From the NCBI GenBank assembly GCA_030431775.1, contig JAUIHW010000026.1, forward strand, positions 1 through 55,019: 55,019 bases of DNA. Reading direction: 5' to 3'. Position 1 is the stretch's first letter. Each line of letters begins with the position of its first letter. The DNA is from Gammaproteobacteria bacterium (GTDB lineage Bacteria; Pseudomonadota; Gammaproteobacteria; Pseudomonadales; JAUIET01). The notes beneath the pieces are model-generated. The model was not told the origin of the DNA. It worked only from the letters and a program-made list of their open reading frames with translations, and made no database searches. Of the stretch, positions 1 through 9,822 are shown one piece after another. The position numbers and the translations under genes were made by a program.

Positions 1-2204
1 ATTATCACGCAGGCGCAATGCGTCTGGCGGTATTGGGTCCGCAATCACTGAGCGAGCTCGAGCAGCTCGCGCGTGCGAAGTTCAAAGCAGTGCGTAAGCA
101 ATCCGTTACGAAGTCAGCGGCTGCAGTACCATTATTCACCCAGCAGGATTTGCCAAGGCAGGTCGCGCTCGCCCCTGAAAAAAACACTCGCAGTTTGGCG
201 ATAACCTTCCCAATACCGGCAATCCGACCGCATTACCGATTTAAGCCAGAGCAGTACATTGGCAATATTATTGGTCATGAAGGGCAGGGCAGCTTGCTGG
301 CTAACTTAAAGCGGCTTGGATGGGCAGAGGGGCTGAGCGCAGGCGCCGGACTGGAGTACCCTGGAGGGGCTACCTTTAATGTGTCCATAAGCTTGACCGA
401 AGCAGGCTTGGCGCATGTGGATGACATACTGGCCGGCCTGTTTGCGTTGATTGAAATGATCGAGCGGGATGGCTTGCAAGCGTGGCGGTACCAGGAACAG
501 GCCGACCTTCTGTCAATTGCGTTTCGATTTCAGGAGCAAAGCAAGGCCATTCGCACTGTCAGCCGTTTGGCCGGTGATCTGCATCGCTACCCAGCGCAGG
601 ATTTGTTGCGAGGAGCTTATCAGATGGATCGCTATAAGCCTCAATTGATCCGTCAGTTTCTTGGCCATCTGAAACCGGGCAATGCCTTGATTACACTCAT
701 GGCGCCTGATTTGGAGCATTCCCAAACAAGCCCCTGGTACGCAACGCCTTACAGTGTAAGCCCGGTCAGTGGCGAACGGTTGGACCACTGGCGCAGTCCG
801 CTCGACCAGTTTGCACTCAAATTGCCGCGTGAAAACCCGTTTATTGCCAATGACTTTCGGCTGGAAAAAACCGTGCGTGGCGCAGAAGTGCCAGTAAACT
901 TGGCTGCAGACTATCCAGTCTGGTGGGCAGATGGCGGTGAATTCCGAATTCCCAAAGCCGAGTGGTTATTCGAGATTAACAGTCTTACTGCTGCCGGTGA
1001 TGCTCGACAGGCCGCGCTGACCATGCTGTATGCGGCCGTGTTGTCAGATGCGCTGAACGAATACAGCTATCCAGCACTGTTGGCTGGCATCGGGTTTCGA
1101 GTTGCGCGGAGCATTGATGGTCTGAGTATTCGCGTGGGTGGCTTTGATGATCGCCAGCCCTTACTGTTAGAGAAAATAGCCTCCACGTTGAAATCTCCCG
1201 GAGTCTCCGAACCCCGTTTGCTAGCCTTGCATGCGGAACTCTCAAGACAGTGGGAAAATGCCGCGAAACGCCTGCCGTATCAGCAGCTGGTCAGACGACT
1301 TAAAGAAACCATGATAGACGGTGTATGGGCCCCGGAAGCGCTCAGCCAGGCACTTCCAGACATTACCTTGCAGGAATTCGAACAGTTTATTGAGGAGTTT
1401 TTAAACAGTGCGGAACTGGAGGCATTAGTCGTTGGCAATGTAAGCCGCCGCGCTGCCAAAGCCGGAGCCTCGAGTCTCGCGAAAACACTGCGATGTGGTC
1501 GTGAGCATGGCTGCACGCCGCCTCAGGGCCGCGTGCAGCAGTTGGCCCTGGCAGATCCGCATGGTCTGAGCGTTAGTATTGACCATGCTGACAGCGCTGT
1601 CATGCAGTATATTCAGGCAAGTGATGGCAGTGATCTGGCGCGTGCGCAGGTGTCGATGAGCGCACAAATGCTGAAGGCTGGCTACTTTCAGCAATTGCGA
1701 ACCGAGCAGCAGCTTGGCTACGTGGTTTTTGTCTCTCCAATGAGTTTGCTGCACATTCCCGGCTTGGCTTTCCTGGTGCAATCGCCCAGTTACCCGGTTG
1801 GCCGGATTCAGGCAGCGACGGATGAGTTTATTACTGCACGAAGAAAGCAACTGCACGGGGATGGCAGTGCTGCGCTCTTTGAAAAGCAGCGGTCTGCTTT
1901 GCTGTCGCAATTGCAGGAGAAACCGAAAAATCTTTTTGAGCGCGCACAACGATTTTGGTCCGACATACAATTGCACGATTACAGTTTTGACCGTCGTATG
2001 CGCTTGATCGAGGCAGTTGAACAGCTGGATTACGCCCGCTGGCGCAGGTATTTCCTGGACGATATCAAAGGCGGGCTGTTGCTATGGTCGACGGGCGACC
2101 GGGCCGAAGGGGATTACCTGAAAGACTTACCGCGAATCAATAGGCAGAGTTTACGGGCTATGGGCGGATACTTTCAACTGGGAGAAACAAAGGTTCAACA
2201 ATAA
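1..2204 (+). CDS. Insulinase-family (M16) zinc peptidase, C-terminal part (5' end outside window)
   Basis: The reading frame is open to the left edge, so the true start lies upstream; the first in-frame ATG at 18 is internal. About 730 residues are visible. They match the last three domains of pitrilysin/insulysin-type (protease III) peptidases: a stretch resembling the end of domain 1 (MRLAVLGPQSLSELEQLA), then the inactive M16 repeats, including the conserved EQQLGYVV segment near residue 560 that shapes the substrate chamber. The HxxEH zinc site belongs to the missing N-terminal domain and cannot be checked. Family members are usually about 900-960 residues and degrade short peptides, often in the periplasm. 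The stop codon shares one base with the next start (TAATG), suggesting translational coupling to the receiver-domain gene. The family call is confident; exact substrate and localisation are unknown. Confidence 0.9.
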   Translation, partial: YHAGAMRLAVLGPQSLSELEQLARAKFKAVRKQSVTKSAAAVPLFTQQDLPRQVALAPEKNTRSLAITFPIPAIRPHYRFKPEQYIGNIIGHEGQGSLLANLKRLGWAEGLSAGAGLEYPGGATFNVSISLTEAGLAHVDDILAGLFALIEMIERDGLQAWRYQEQADLLSIAFRFQEQSKAIRTVSRLAGDLHRYPAQDLLRGAYQMDRYKPQLIRQFLGHLKPGNALITLMAPDLEHSQTSPWYATPYSVSPVSGERLDHWRSPLDQFALKLPRENPFIANDFRLEKTVRGAEVPVNLAADYPVWWADGGEFRIPKAEWLFEINSLTAAGDARQAALTMLYAAVLSDALNEYSYPALLAGIGFRVARSIDGLSIRVGGFDDRQPLLLEKIASTLKSPGVSEPRLLALHAELSRQWENAAKRLPYQQLVRRLKETMIDGVWAPEALSQALPDITLQEFEQFIEEFLNSAELEALVVGNVSRRAAKAGASSLAKTLRCGREHGCTPPQGRVQQLALADPHGLSVSIDHADSAVMQYIQASDGSDLARAQVSMSAQMLKAGYFQQLRTEQQLGYVVFVSPMSLLHIPGLAFLVQSPSYPVGRIQAATDEFITARRKQLHGDGSAALFEKQRSALLSQLQEKPKNLFERAQRFWSDIQLHDYSFDRRMRLIEAVEQLDYARWRRYFLDDIKGGLLLWSTGDRAEGDYLKDLPRINRQSLRAMGGYFQLGETKVQQ

Positions 2205-3358
2205 TGGCACATGCACTGGTAGTAGATGATTCCCGAACCGCACGCGCGGTACTCAAGCATATGTTAAGCAAGGAAGACTATGCTGTTACCGCGCTCGAGT
2301 CGGCTGAGGAAGCGCTACAGTTTTTGCGAGAGCAGGCCACCGACATTATTTTCATGGACCACATGATGCCCGGCATGGACGGTTTTGCAGCGGTCAAGCA
2401 TCTCAAACAGGATGAAGCCACCCGCTCAATTCCTGTGGTCATGTACACTTCCAAAGAAGGCGAGATCTATACCGGGCAAGCCCATGCGCTTGGTGCCGCG
2501 GCAATCCTTAATAAGCCAGCGACCCAGGAGCAATTGCGGGAGCTCCTGGCGCAGGTCATTGTTCGGCGCCCGGTCGACAAAGCACCCGATATTCAGGCCG
2601 CCAACGAAACGCTTGAGGTGGTGGTTCTTGACCCGCCCGAAGAGAACAAGCAATCTGCGCCGGACAGGCGCCCGCAGCGGGCAGCTCAATCAGCTGCGAC
2701 CCCGACGCCGGACAAAAGCCAAATTGTATTGTCGACTGAGCCAGCAAAGCCGGCAAGGATCAGCACTCTCTTCACCCTGTTTGCATTGGCTTTTGCAGGA
2801 GCGGCAGTGGTATTCGCTTTTCTGTACCGCCAGCAGCTTGATGAACTGGAGAATTTTCAGCAGGTCCAGGACAAGCTGCTGGAGTCCACCATCTGGGCGA
2901 CCAATCAGGCCGCTTTGTATCCCAGTCATGAGCTGCCACTGGCAGGTGCTAGACTGGAGTTACTGGATGCTGTTTTGCAAAGTGTGCAGTTGACCGGTTT
3001 CACCGGCAAGGTGTTACTGAGAACTCATAGTGGGCAGTTTTGCTATGCTCAGGCGGCAGATGGCAGCTTATACGCAGCTGCCGATGCCATGCCAATCACG
3101 GACTGTGTAGTAATTGGCCAAAATGAGCAGGTGTCGTTGCAGCGAGGCCGGCTGCAAACGCCCCAATTTACCGCATTGTTGTCCGGTCATGCGGCATTGC
3201 AAAGCGGCGCGGTGACTGTGCAGGTAGAGGCAGTGGGCAGTGCGGAACCCGCGGTAGAATATCCGCATGAGGACGCCGTGATCACGGCAGGCGATTGGAA
3301 TCGGGTAGCCCGGTTGAATAACCGGGTGGAAATCGCCCTTCAACCTGCTCGGGATTAA
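2204..3358 (+). CDS. Receiver-domain protein with a C-terminal membrane anchor and probable periplasmic domain
   Basis: Residues 1-120 form a CheY-like receiver domain with the acidic pair D8/D9, the phospho-acceptor D52 in FMDHMMPG, and the conserved lysine in LNKP near residue 103. A proline-, alanine- and glutamine-rich linker (about 120-185) follows. Next comes one clear membrane segment (about 187-206, LFTLFALAFAGAAVVFAFL) and about 175 residues that should lie in the periplasm. The distal part carries two cysteines (GQFCY, TDCVV) that could form a disulfide. I do not recognise the distal domain. A receiver at the N-terminus of a single-pass protein is unusual, because response regulators are normally soluble. 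It overlaps the M16 peptidase gene by one base and is followed by aceE after 41 bases, so it may be co-transcribed with either. Function unknown. Confidence 0.8.
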   Translation: MAHALVVDDSRTARAVLKHMLSKEDYAVTALESAEEALQFLREQATDIIFMDHMMPGMDGFAAVKHLKQDEATRSIPVVMYTSKEGEIYTGQAHALGAAAILNKPATQEQLRELLAQVIVRRPVDKAPDIQAANETLEVVVLDPPEENKQSAPDRRPQRAAQSAATPTPDKSQIVLSTEPAKPARISTLFTLFALAFAGAAVVFAFLYRQQLDELENFQQVQDKLLESTIWATNQAALYPSHELPLAGARLELLDAVLQSVQLTGFTGKVLLRTHSGQFCYAQAADGSLYAAADAMPITDCVVIGQNEQVSLQRGRLQTPQFTALLSGHAALQSGAVTVQVEAVGSAEPAVEYPHEDAVITAGDWNRVARLNNRVEIALQPARD

Positions 3359-3399
3359 TAGCAGGCCGAGAAACAACCTATAAGGAGAGTAAACCCCCA

Positions 3400-6057
3400 A
3401 TGGCAATACAAGATCCAGATCCTCAGGAAACCCGGGAATGGTTGGACGCGCTGGATGCAGTGATTCGCGTTCAGGGTAAGCACCGTGCGGCACAACTCAT
3501 TCAATCGCTGGGTGCACATGCGGTCAATAGCCGGGTACGCCTGCCGCCGGCAATTGTAACGCCATTTCGTAATACCATTCCGCCAGAAGCCGAGCGACGC
3601 ATGCCGGGCGATCTGTTCATGGAGCGACGGATCCGTTCGCTAGTGCGTTGGAATGCGTTGGCAATGGTCATGCGGGCTAACGCCCGCGATTCCAGCCTTG
3701 GGGGACACATTTCAAGTTTCTCCTCCAGCGCCACACTTTACGATGTGGGTTTTAACTATTTCTTTCGCGGAGAGCAAAATGGCCAGGAAGGCGATCTGAT
3801 TTTTTATCAGGGGCACAGCTCGCCTGGTATCTATGCGCGCTCCTACCTGGAGGGCCGCATCGATGAGCAGCAGATGGATAATTTTCGCCGCGAAGTTGAT
3901 GGCAACGGACTGTCTTCCTACCCTCACCCATGGCTGATGCCGGATTACTGGCAGTTTCCAACGGTGTCCATGGGCTTGGGGCCGATTCAGGCAATTTATC
4001 AGGCGCGGGTCATGAAGTACCTGCACCACCGGGGCCTCAGTGACAGCGGTGATCGAAAAGTCTGGGCCTTTCTGGGTGATGGAGAATGTGACGAGCCAGA
4101 GTCACTGGGCGCAATATCGCTGGCGGGCCGGGAGAAGTTGAATAATTTGATATTTGTTATTAACTGCAACCTGCAACGCCTTGATGGCCCTGTTAGAGGA
4201 AACGGCAAGATTATTCAGGAGCTGGAGGGTGTGTTCCGGGGTGCTGGCTGGAATGTTATTAAAGTGATTTGGGGGCGCTTGTGGGACCCGTTATTGCAGA
4301 AAGACAAGTCCGGACTGCTGCAGAAGCGAATGGATGAAGTTTTGGATGGCGAGCTGCAGAACTACAAGGCCAATGGTGGCGCGTATACGCGAGAACATTT
4401 CTTTGGTAAATATTCCGAGCTGCTTGATCTCGTTAAAGACTTGTCAGATGAGGAAATCATGTACCTCAACCGTGGTGGGCACGATCCATACAAATTGTAT
4501 GCAGCGTACGCAGAAGCGGTTGAGCAGGAGTCACAACCATCAGTCATTCTGGCCATGACAGTTAAAGGCTATGGTACTGGAGATGCTGGTCAGGCTTCCA
4601 ATGAAACTCATTCCCTGAAGAAGCTCGATATTGATAGCCTCAAAAACTTTCGTGACCGGTTTGGCATCCCGCTCGGTGATGACGAGCTGCAGGATGTCCC
4701 CTATTATCGTCCGCCGGAAGACAGTCCGGAAATCCAGTATCTCAAACGTACCAGGGAGCGTTTGGGTGGCAGCATTCCAGTGCGTCGCCAGAAGTTCGAG
4801 CCTCTGCAGGTTCCGGCGCTGGACGCGTTCGCCAGCCAGCTGAAGTCATCCGGAAAACGGGAAATCAGTACAACCATGGCGTTTGTGCGGGTGCTGTCCA
4901 CGCTGGTGAAAGACAAGCAGATGGGCGACCGGGTGGTGCCTATCGTACCGGATGAGGCACGTACCTTTGGTATGGAAGGCATGTTCCGTCAGCTGGGTAT
5001 ATACAGCTCGGTGGGCCAGAAGTACACGCCGCAGGATGCCGACCAGATTATGTTTTACCGGGAAGACAAATCCGGTCAGATCATGGAAGAGGGGATTACT
5101 GAGGCTGGCGCTTTCTCAGCCTGGCTAGCCAATGCCACGTCCTACAGTAATAACAATCTTGTGATGGTCCCATTTTATATTTTCTACTCGATGTTCGGTT
5201 TTCAGCGAATTCATGATCTCGCTTGGGCCGCTGGTGATTCGCAGGCACGAGGCTTTCTCATTGGTGCAACGGCCGGCCGTACGACTCTGAATGGAGAGGG
5301 CCTGCAACACCAGGATGGGCATGGACTGATCTTTGCCAACACCATTCCCAATTGTGTCAGTTATGATCCAACCTATGCCTATGAATTGGCGGTTATTATC
5401 CAGAGTGGTCTGCAGCGCATGTTTGCTGAGCGGCAGAATTATTTCTTCTACATAACAACGATGAATGAAAATTACCATCATCCGGATATGCCGAAAGGTG
5501 TGGAAGAAGGTATTGTGAAGGGGATGTATCTGCTCAACAAAGCACCACGCTCAAAAGCGCGGCATACAGTGGAGTTGTTAGGCAGTGGCACAATACTCCG
5601 CGAAGTGGAAGCAGCCGCAGAGTTGCTGAAAGAAAACCACAATATCAAAGCCAATGTCTGGAGCGCGACCAGTATCAATGAGCTGACTCGTGAGGCGCAG
5701 TCTATCGATCGCTGGAATATGTTGCATGCCGGTGAAGAGCAGCGAGTACCGTATGTGACCAGATTGCTGGAGGATGCCGCCGGCCCGGTAATTGCGGCAA
5801 CGGACTATATCAGGGCCTATGCGGAGCAGCTGCGAGCGTACATTCCACAGCGCTATGTCACTTTGGGCACAGACGGTTATGGGCGTAGCGATACCCGGGC
5901 CAAGCTGCGCTATTTCTTTGAGGTGGACCGCTATTTTATCGTTATTGCCAGCCTTAAGGCGCTGAGTGACGACGGTGTGATTGAGAGCACTGAAGTGGTG
6001 GACGCGATGAATCAGTATGGCATTAGCGCCGACAAACAGGATCCATGGACGAGTTAG
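3400..6057 (+). CDS. aceE: Pyruvate dehydrogenase E1 component (homodimeric type)
   Basis: This 885-residue protein has the length and layout of the gammaproteobacterial homodimeric E1. E1 decarboxylates pyruvate with thiamine diphosphate and passes the acetyl group to the lipoyl arms of E2. Visible motifs include QGHSSPGIYARSY near residue 137, the thiamine-diphosphate/magnesium motif GDGECDEPES near 226 with NCNLQRLDGPV about 30 residues later, and GLQHQDGHG near 636, containing the active-site histidine region. The start has a good ribosome binding site (TAAGGAGAG, 8-10 bases upstream). The gene ends 5 bases before aceF, the usual operon pairing. There is no pdhR-type regulator next to it; the upstream neighbour is the membrane receiver protein. 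Confidence 0.97.
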   Translation: MAIQDPDPQETREWLDALDAVIRVQGKHRAAQLIQSLGAHAVNSRVRLPPAIVTPFRNTIPPEAERRMPGDLFMERRIRSLVRWNALAMVMRANARDSSLGGHISSFSSSATLYDVGFNYFFRGEQNGQEGDLIFYQGHSSPGIYARSYLEGRIDEQQMDNFRREVDGNGLSSYPHPWLMPDYWQFPTVSMGLGPIQAIYQARVMKYLHHRGLSDSGDRKVWAFLGDGECDEPESLGAISLAGREKLNNLIFVINCNLQRLDGPVRGNGKIIQELEGVFRGAGWNVIKVIWGRLWDPLLQKDKSGLLQKRMDEVLDGELQNYKANGGAYTREHFFGKYSELLDLVKDLSDEEIMYLNRGGHDPYKLYAAYAEAVEQESQPSVILAMTVKGYGTGDAGQASNETHSLKKLDIDSLKNFRDRFGIPLGDDELQDVPYYRPPEDSPEIQYLKRTRERLGGSIPVRRQKFEPLQVPALDAFASQLKSSGKREISTTMAFVRVLSTLVKDKQMGDRVVPIVPDEARTFGMEGMFRQLGIYSSVGQKYTPQDADQIMFYREDKSGQIMEEGITEAGAFSAWLANATSYSNNNLVMVPFYIFYSMFGFQRIHDLAWAAGDSQARGFLIGATAGRTTLNGEGLQHQDGHGLIFANTIPNCVSYDPTYAYELAVIIQSGLQRMFAERQNYFFYITTMNENYHHPDMPKGVEEGIVKGMYLLNKAPRSKARHTVELLGSGTILREVEAAAELLKENHNIKANVWSATSINELTREAQSIDRWNMLHAGEEQRVPYVTRLLEDAAGPVIAATDYIRAYAEQLRAYIPQRYVTLGTDGYGRSDTRAKLRYFFEVDRYFIVIASLKALSDDGVIESTEVVDAMNQYGISADKQDPWTS

Positions 6058-6062
6058 GACCA

Positions 6063-7718
6063 ATGACTATTGAAAAAATAGAGATTCCCGACCTGGGCGG
6101 AGCCGATGAAGCCGAGATTATTGAGGTTTGTGTGGAAGTTGGCAGCGAGGTGTCGGTTGAGGACTCGCTGGTTGTCCTCGAGTCTGACAAAGCCTCTATG
6201 GAAGTGCCCAGTCCATTGGCCGGCCGAGTGACAAACCTGGTTGCCAGTAATGGTGATACCGTAAAAGCCGGTAGTATCATTTTGGAGATTGAAACTGCTG
6301 ACGCTGAGGAAGCCGCGGCATCGGCACCGGTGGAGGTCGATGAGTCTTCGCCAGAGAGCAAGCTGCCAGAGGTGGAGCTTGAGTCAGAGGCTGAGGCCGA
6401 GGCGGAGAATTCTGGCGAACAGCAAACGTCGCTGCTGCAGGTTCCACTACCGGATATTGGTGATGAACCGGCCGAAGTGATTGAGCTGAGTGTTGCCGTT
6501 GGTGATGAGATCGCGGTCGAAGACACTCTGTTGGTTTTGGAAAGTGACAAGGCCAGTATGGAAGTGCCCAGCCCAGCCGCCGGTAGGGTTCAGGCCATTC
6601 ATGTGAAAGAGGGTGACTCACTGAATACTGGGGCCGTGCTGCTGGACTTGCAGACCAAAGAGCCCGCTGCAGCGCCGGCCGATGTGCAAGCCGCACAGGC
6701 AGCGCAACCATCGTCGCCAGACTCTGCCGGCGAAAGTGCCGCAGCGCCAGCTTCCGCGCCGGAGATACAGTCCAACCGGCCATCGTCGACTGAGCCACAA
6801 GAGCCCGCTGATGGCTCCGTGGTGTACGCGGGTCCAGCGGTGCGTAAAATTGCCCGGGAGTTTGGTATAGACCTGCGCAAAGTGCAGGGTTCGGGCCCGA
6901 AGGGTCGTATTCTGAAAGACGATGTCCAGGAATTTGTTAAATCCACATTGAGCGCAAGCAGCGGAGCAATCTCCGGTGGCTCCGGCATTCAGCCGATTCC
7001 GGAAGTGGATTTCAGCACCTTCGGTGAAATTGAGCTTGTGCCAATGAGTAAGCTGCACAAGCTGACCGCCGCCAATATGCAGCGCAGCTGGTTGAACGTG
7101 CCACATGTGACCCAGTATGACGACGCGGATATCACCGATTTGGAAGATTTTCGCAAGAGTCTGAAACCGGTGATGGAGAGTAAGGGCGTAAAGCTGTCAC
7201 CTTTGCCATTTGTGTTAAAAGCCTGTGCGGTTGCGCTTCAGCGCCATCCCAAGTTCAACTCCTCGCTGCATGCTGACGGCCAACAGGTGGTGTATAAGAA
7301 GTTCTGCCACATAGGGATGGCGGTCGATACACCTGCCGGCCTTGTGGTGCCCGTTATTCGTGATGTCGATAAAAAGAGTGTCTGGGAAATTGGTGCCGAG
7401 GTTCTGGAGCTAGCGGCTAAAGCAAAGGACCGTAAGTTGAAACCTGACGACATGCAAGGTGGCTGTTTTACCGTATCCAGCCTTGGCAACATCGGCGGGT
7501 TGGGATTTACTCCAATTATTAATGCGCCGGAAGTGGGCATCCTGGGCGTTTCACGGATGACCGTCAAGCCGGTATTCGACGGTAAAGAGTTTCAGCCGCG
7601 CAAGATGCTGCCGTTGAGTCTGTCGTATGATCACCGTGCGGTGAACGGTGGCGATGCCGGACGTTTTATGACCGAGCTGTGTTCGCTACTGGCCGATATA
7701 CGCCTGCAACTGATGTAA
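6063..7718 (+). CDS. aceF: Pyruvate dehydrogenase E2, dihydrolipoamide acetyltransferase with two lipoyl domains
   Basis: I place the start at ATG 6063, preceded by TTAGGA and giving MTIEKIEIPDLGG, rather than at the ATG at 6045 inside aceE. The 551-residue product has two lipoyl domains with the lipoylation motif ESDKASME near residues 40 and 160. Alanine-, proline- and glutamate-rich linkers separate them. A peripheral subunit-binding domain (about 254-291, AVRKIAREFGIDLRKVQGSG) and a C-terminal catalytic acetyltransferase domain ending in YDHRAVNGGDAGRF follow. Asn in HRAVNG, where some homologues have Asp, is usual in the Pseudomonas-type enzyme and is not a defect. Two lipoyl domains rather than three also fits Pseudomonas-like bacteria. 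Lpd (E3) is not in the window. Confidence 0.96.
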   Translation: MTIEKIEIPDLGGADEAEIIEVCVEVGSEVSVEDSLVVLESDKASMEVPSPLAGRVTNLVASNGDTVKAGSIILEIETADAEEAAASAPVEVDESSPESKLPEVELESEAEAEAENSGEQQTSLLQVPLPDIGDEPAEVIELSVAVGDEIAVEDTLLVLESDKASMEVPSPAAGRVQAIHVKEGDSLNTGAVLLDLQTKEPAAAPADVQAAQAAQPSSPDSAGESAAAPASAPEIQSNRPSSTEPQEPADGSVVYAGPAVRKIAREFGIDLRKVQGSGPKGRILKDDVQEFVKSTLSASSGAISGGSGIQPIPEVDFSTFGEIELVPMSKLHKLTAANMQRSWLNVPHVTQYDDADITDLEDFRKSLKPVMESKGVKLSPLPFVLKACAVALQRHPKFNSSLHADGQQVVYKKFCHIGMAVDTPAGLVVPVIRDVDKKSVWEIGAEVLELAAKAKDRKLKPDDMQGGCFTVSSLGNIGGLGFTPIINAPEVGILGVSRMTVKPVFDGKEFQPRKMLPLSLSYDHRAVNGGDAGRFMTELCSLLADIRLQLM

Positions 7719-7727
7719 AAGGGGTTG

Positions 7728-8576
7728 ATGAAGGTGCAAATTAAAGCAACGGGCCAGGCCTGCGGTGCGGTTATTGAGGGCGTTGACCTGAGTGAGCCAC
7801 TGCACGCCGAGCAAGTCCGCGCGATCCGGGAAGCCTGGCTCGAAAATCTGGTACTTAGCTTCCCGGGTCAGCAACTCAGCGATGACGACCTGGAGAGGTT
7901 TAGCCAGTATTTCGGCCCTTTCGGGGATGACCCTTTTATTGCGCCGGTCGCCGGACGCAAACACATAATCGCTGTGCAACGCAAAGCGGACGAAACCGCA
8001 CCGGTTTTCGCCGAAAGCTGGCACACGGACTGGAGCTTTCAGGCGGTGCCTCCGGATGGCACTTGTTTGTACAGTTTGATTGTGCCGCCCAAGGGTGGGG
8101 ACACTTTGTTTGCCAATCAACATCTTGCGTTGCAACAAATGCCAGACAGTCTTCGCCAGCGCATTGCAGAGCGCTGCGGCATTCATACGGCCAAGGCAGC
8201 TTATGCGCCGGATGGGGCCTATGGTGAGCAGGACCAGGCCAGCGATCGCAGCATGGATATTCGGCCGTCATCCGAAGCTGTGGCCACTCAATTGCACCCA
8301 TTGATCAGGAAGCATCCAGAGACCGGCAAGCCAGCGCTTTTTGGCTGCCTGGGTTATATTTTGGGCGTGGACGGTATGGCTGATGATGAGGCTTTCGAGT
8401 TGCTTGCCGAACTGCATACCTGGCAGACTCGAGAAGAATTCCAGTACCGGCATCGCTGGGAGCCAGGCACATTACTCATGTGGGACAATCGCTCGGTGTT
8501 GCACATGGCCACTGGTGGCTATGATGGCCACGACCGCTTGCTCCATCGGACAACTATCGCGGGCAGCCGTTTCTAG
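7728..8576 (+). CDS. TauD/TfdA-family Fe(II)/2-oxoglutarate dioxygenase
   Basis: A 282-residue protein of the TauD/TfdA family, which uses iron(II), 2-oxoglutarate and oxygen to hydroxylate small molecules. The iron-binding HxD is in SWHTDWSF (about residues 98-100). The distal histidine and 2-oxoglutarate arginine region is in LLHRTTIAG near the C-terminus, after LLMWDNRSVLHMA. The start is ATG 7728, 3 bases after an AAGGGG ribosome binding site; a TTG one codon upstream is in frame but less likely. Taurine, alpha-ketoglutarate-dependent 2,4-D and related substrates are all possible for this family, and no adjacent sulfonate transporter supports taurine. The 3' end overlaps the convergent glycosyltransferase gene by 23 bases. 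Confidence 0.85.
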   Translation: MKVQIKATGQACGAVIEGVDLSEPLHAEQVRAIREAWLENLVLSFPGQQLSDDDLERFSQYFGPFGDDPFIAPVAGRKHIIAVQRKADETAPVFAESWHTDWSFQAVPPDGTCLYSLIVPPKGGDTLFANQHLALQQMPDSLRQRIAERCGIHTAKAAYAPDGAYGEQDQASDRSMDIRPSSEAVATQLHPLIRKHPETGKPALFGCLGYILGVDGMADDEAFELLAELHTWQTREEFQYRHRWEPGTLLMWDNRSVLHMATGGYDGHDRLLHRTTIAGSRF

Positions 8577-9819
8577 ACAAGCTGCTAAAGCGGTGAGTCA
8601 GCGCACTGCGCAATGGTGTCGGTAGCGCCGCCTCGAGCTCACGGAAATTCAGCGCTGAATAGTGGGTCTGTATGGCGCGCAGAAACTTCAGAGTTCTGAA
8701 GCCGTCAAACCAATCGTTCAGGTGTTTCAAAAACACCGCTTGTCGGCCGCTTGATTCGTTGGCGCGTTCAACCGCGGTAAAAAAGCCCATGGTATGTAAC
8801 TGCTGCAGGCTTGCTTTGCTCAGGCCATGCAGGTCAGTGGCCTGTTGCCAGAGTGCTGGGAATTGCGCCAGCAGCGTTTTCAATTCTGCAAAGATTTCCG
8901 GGTGATAGTAGGTGTAATCCTTGTGCGGGTTCGTTAGCAGCAAAATATCCTTTAGCGCGGCACCCGTGCCAAAGGGAGTGCGCTGGGAGCGCCGGGTGCA
9001 AATTTGCAGCCTGGGCTCGCTCAGCTGGCAAACCTGGCCGGTCTTGGCGAGCTTGTTTTGTATGTAAAAGTCTTCGCCTGCACTTCGTTTGGGAAAGCCG
9101 CGAACCTTAGCATAATGTTCTGCGTGAATGATCTGGACACTGCCCAGAGCATGATATGCGTAAGGGCTGCCTGCCCAGGTTAAGCCAGCGACGTAGTAGT
9201 CCAGGTACAGGTCATATAAAGCCTGGGCATTATCAAGAGCTGCCTCGTTAGCTGGCAAATGTTCGAATGGTAGCAGGGCGATGCTGCAGCCTTTCGGTAG
9301 CTGATCGATGGCAGAGAAGTAATTGTCGGGCAAGCTGACATCGGCATCGCTGCAGAACAGCCAGTGGCAATCGATCTGGCCACTGGCAATCAGCTGAAGG
9401 GCAATGTCTGCGCCGGTTTTTCGTGCCAGACCAACTCCGTGTTTAACGGCAAGGCGGCGCTCAGCGCTCGAGTACTGATCGATCACAAGAATTTGCCCGC
9501 TGCCAAAAGCGTACAGGCGATATATCTGTTCGCTGTCATGCTGGCCAATTGGCCTGGCGCTTGCGGCTACGACTTTGGCTGCCGCCTCATTGTGTGGGTT
9601 GAGCGCCTCCCCTTTTTGTTGATTGATGACCAGTATCAATAGGCCCTTAGTTTCGCCAACAAAGGTCACGAGTTGTCGGATGTTGTCGGCGGGCTCTGCA
9701 TACACCGGGATAACTAACACATATTTTCTGTTGATCGGTAAGCGGGTCAGCAGCTGGCGGTTCAGAGGCTCACTGTAACGGTCGAGGTAGCCGGCTATTA
9801 TGCCGTTTGAAGTTGCCAA
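8554..9819 (-). CDS. Glycosyltransferase family 2-like protein
   Basis: The 421-residue product starts with a Rossmann-like nucleotide-sugar binding pattern (KYVLVIPVYAEP, about 32-43). It carries a DxD-like metal/nucleotide motif in CSDADVSLPDNYF and a downstream GEDFYIQNKL acidic motif, typical of GT-A fold family 2 enzymes. No membrane segment or signal peptide is seen, so it is probably cytoplasmic. Acceptor and sugar cannot be inferred. The only plausible start in this region is TTG at 9819, three bases after the miaE stop codon, with no good ribosome binding site; translation by re-initiation from miaE is likely. There is no in-frame ATG for more than 300 codons. It is not surrounded by other cell-envelope sugar genes. 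Confidence 0.7.
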   Translation of the reverse strand: MATSNGIIAGYLDRYSEPLNRQLLTRLPINRKYVLVIPVYAEPADNIRQLVTFVGETKGLLILVINQQKGEALNPHNEAAAKVVAASARPIGQHDSEQIYRLYAFGSGQILVIDQYSSAERRLAVKHGVGLARKTGADIALQLIASGQIDCHWLFCSDADVSLPDNYFSAIDQLPKGCSIALLPFEHLPANEAALDNAQALYDLYLDYYVAGLTWAGSPYAYHALGSVQIIHAEHYAKVRGFPKRSAGEDFYIQNKLAKTGQVCQLSEPRLQICTRRSQRTPFGTGAALKDILLLTNPHKDYTYYHPEIFAELKTLLAQFPALWQQATDLHGLSKASLQQLHTMGFFTAVERANESSGRQAVFLKHLNDWFDGFRTLKFLRAIQTHYSALNFRELEAALPTPLRSALTHRFSSLSRNGCPR

Positions 9820-9822
9820 TGG

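Noticed and set aside
1425-1976. Long minus-strand open frame inside the M16 peptidase gene (183 codons)
   Set aside because: It is antisense to a clear gene, has no recognisable domain and no ribosome binding site; likewise for other antisense frames in the window.
7630-7680. AceF catalytic motif HRAVNG with Asn instead of Asp, as a sign of an inactive enzyme
   Set aside because: The same Asn occurs in the Pseudomonas-type AceF; the rest of the motif is intact.
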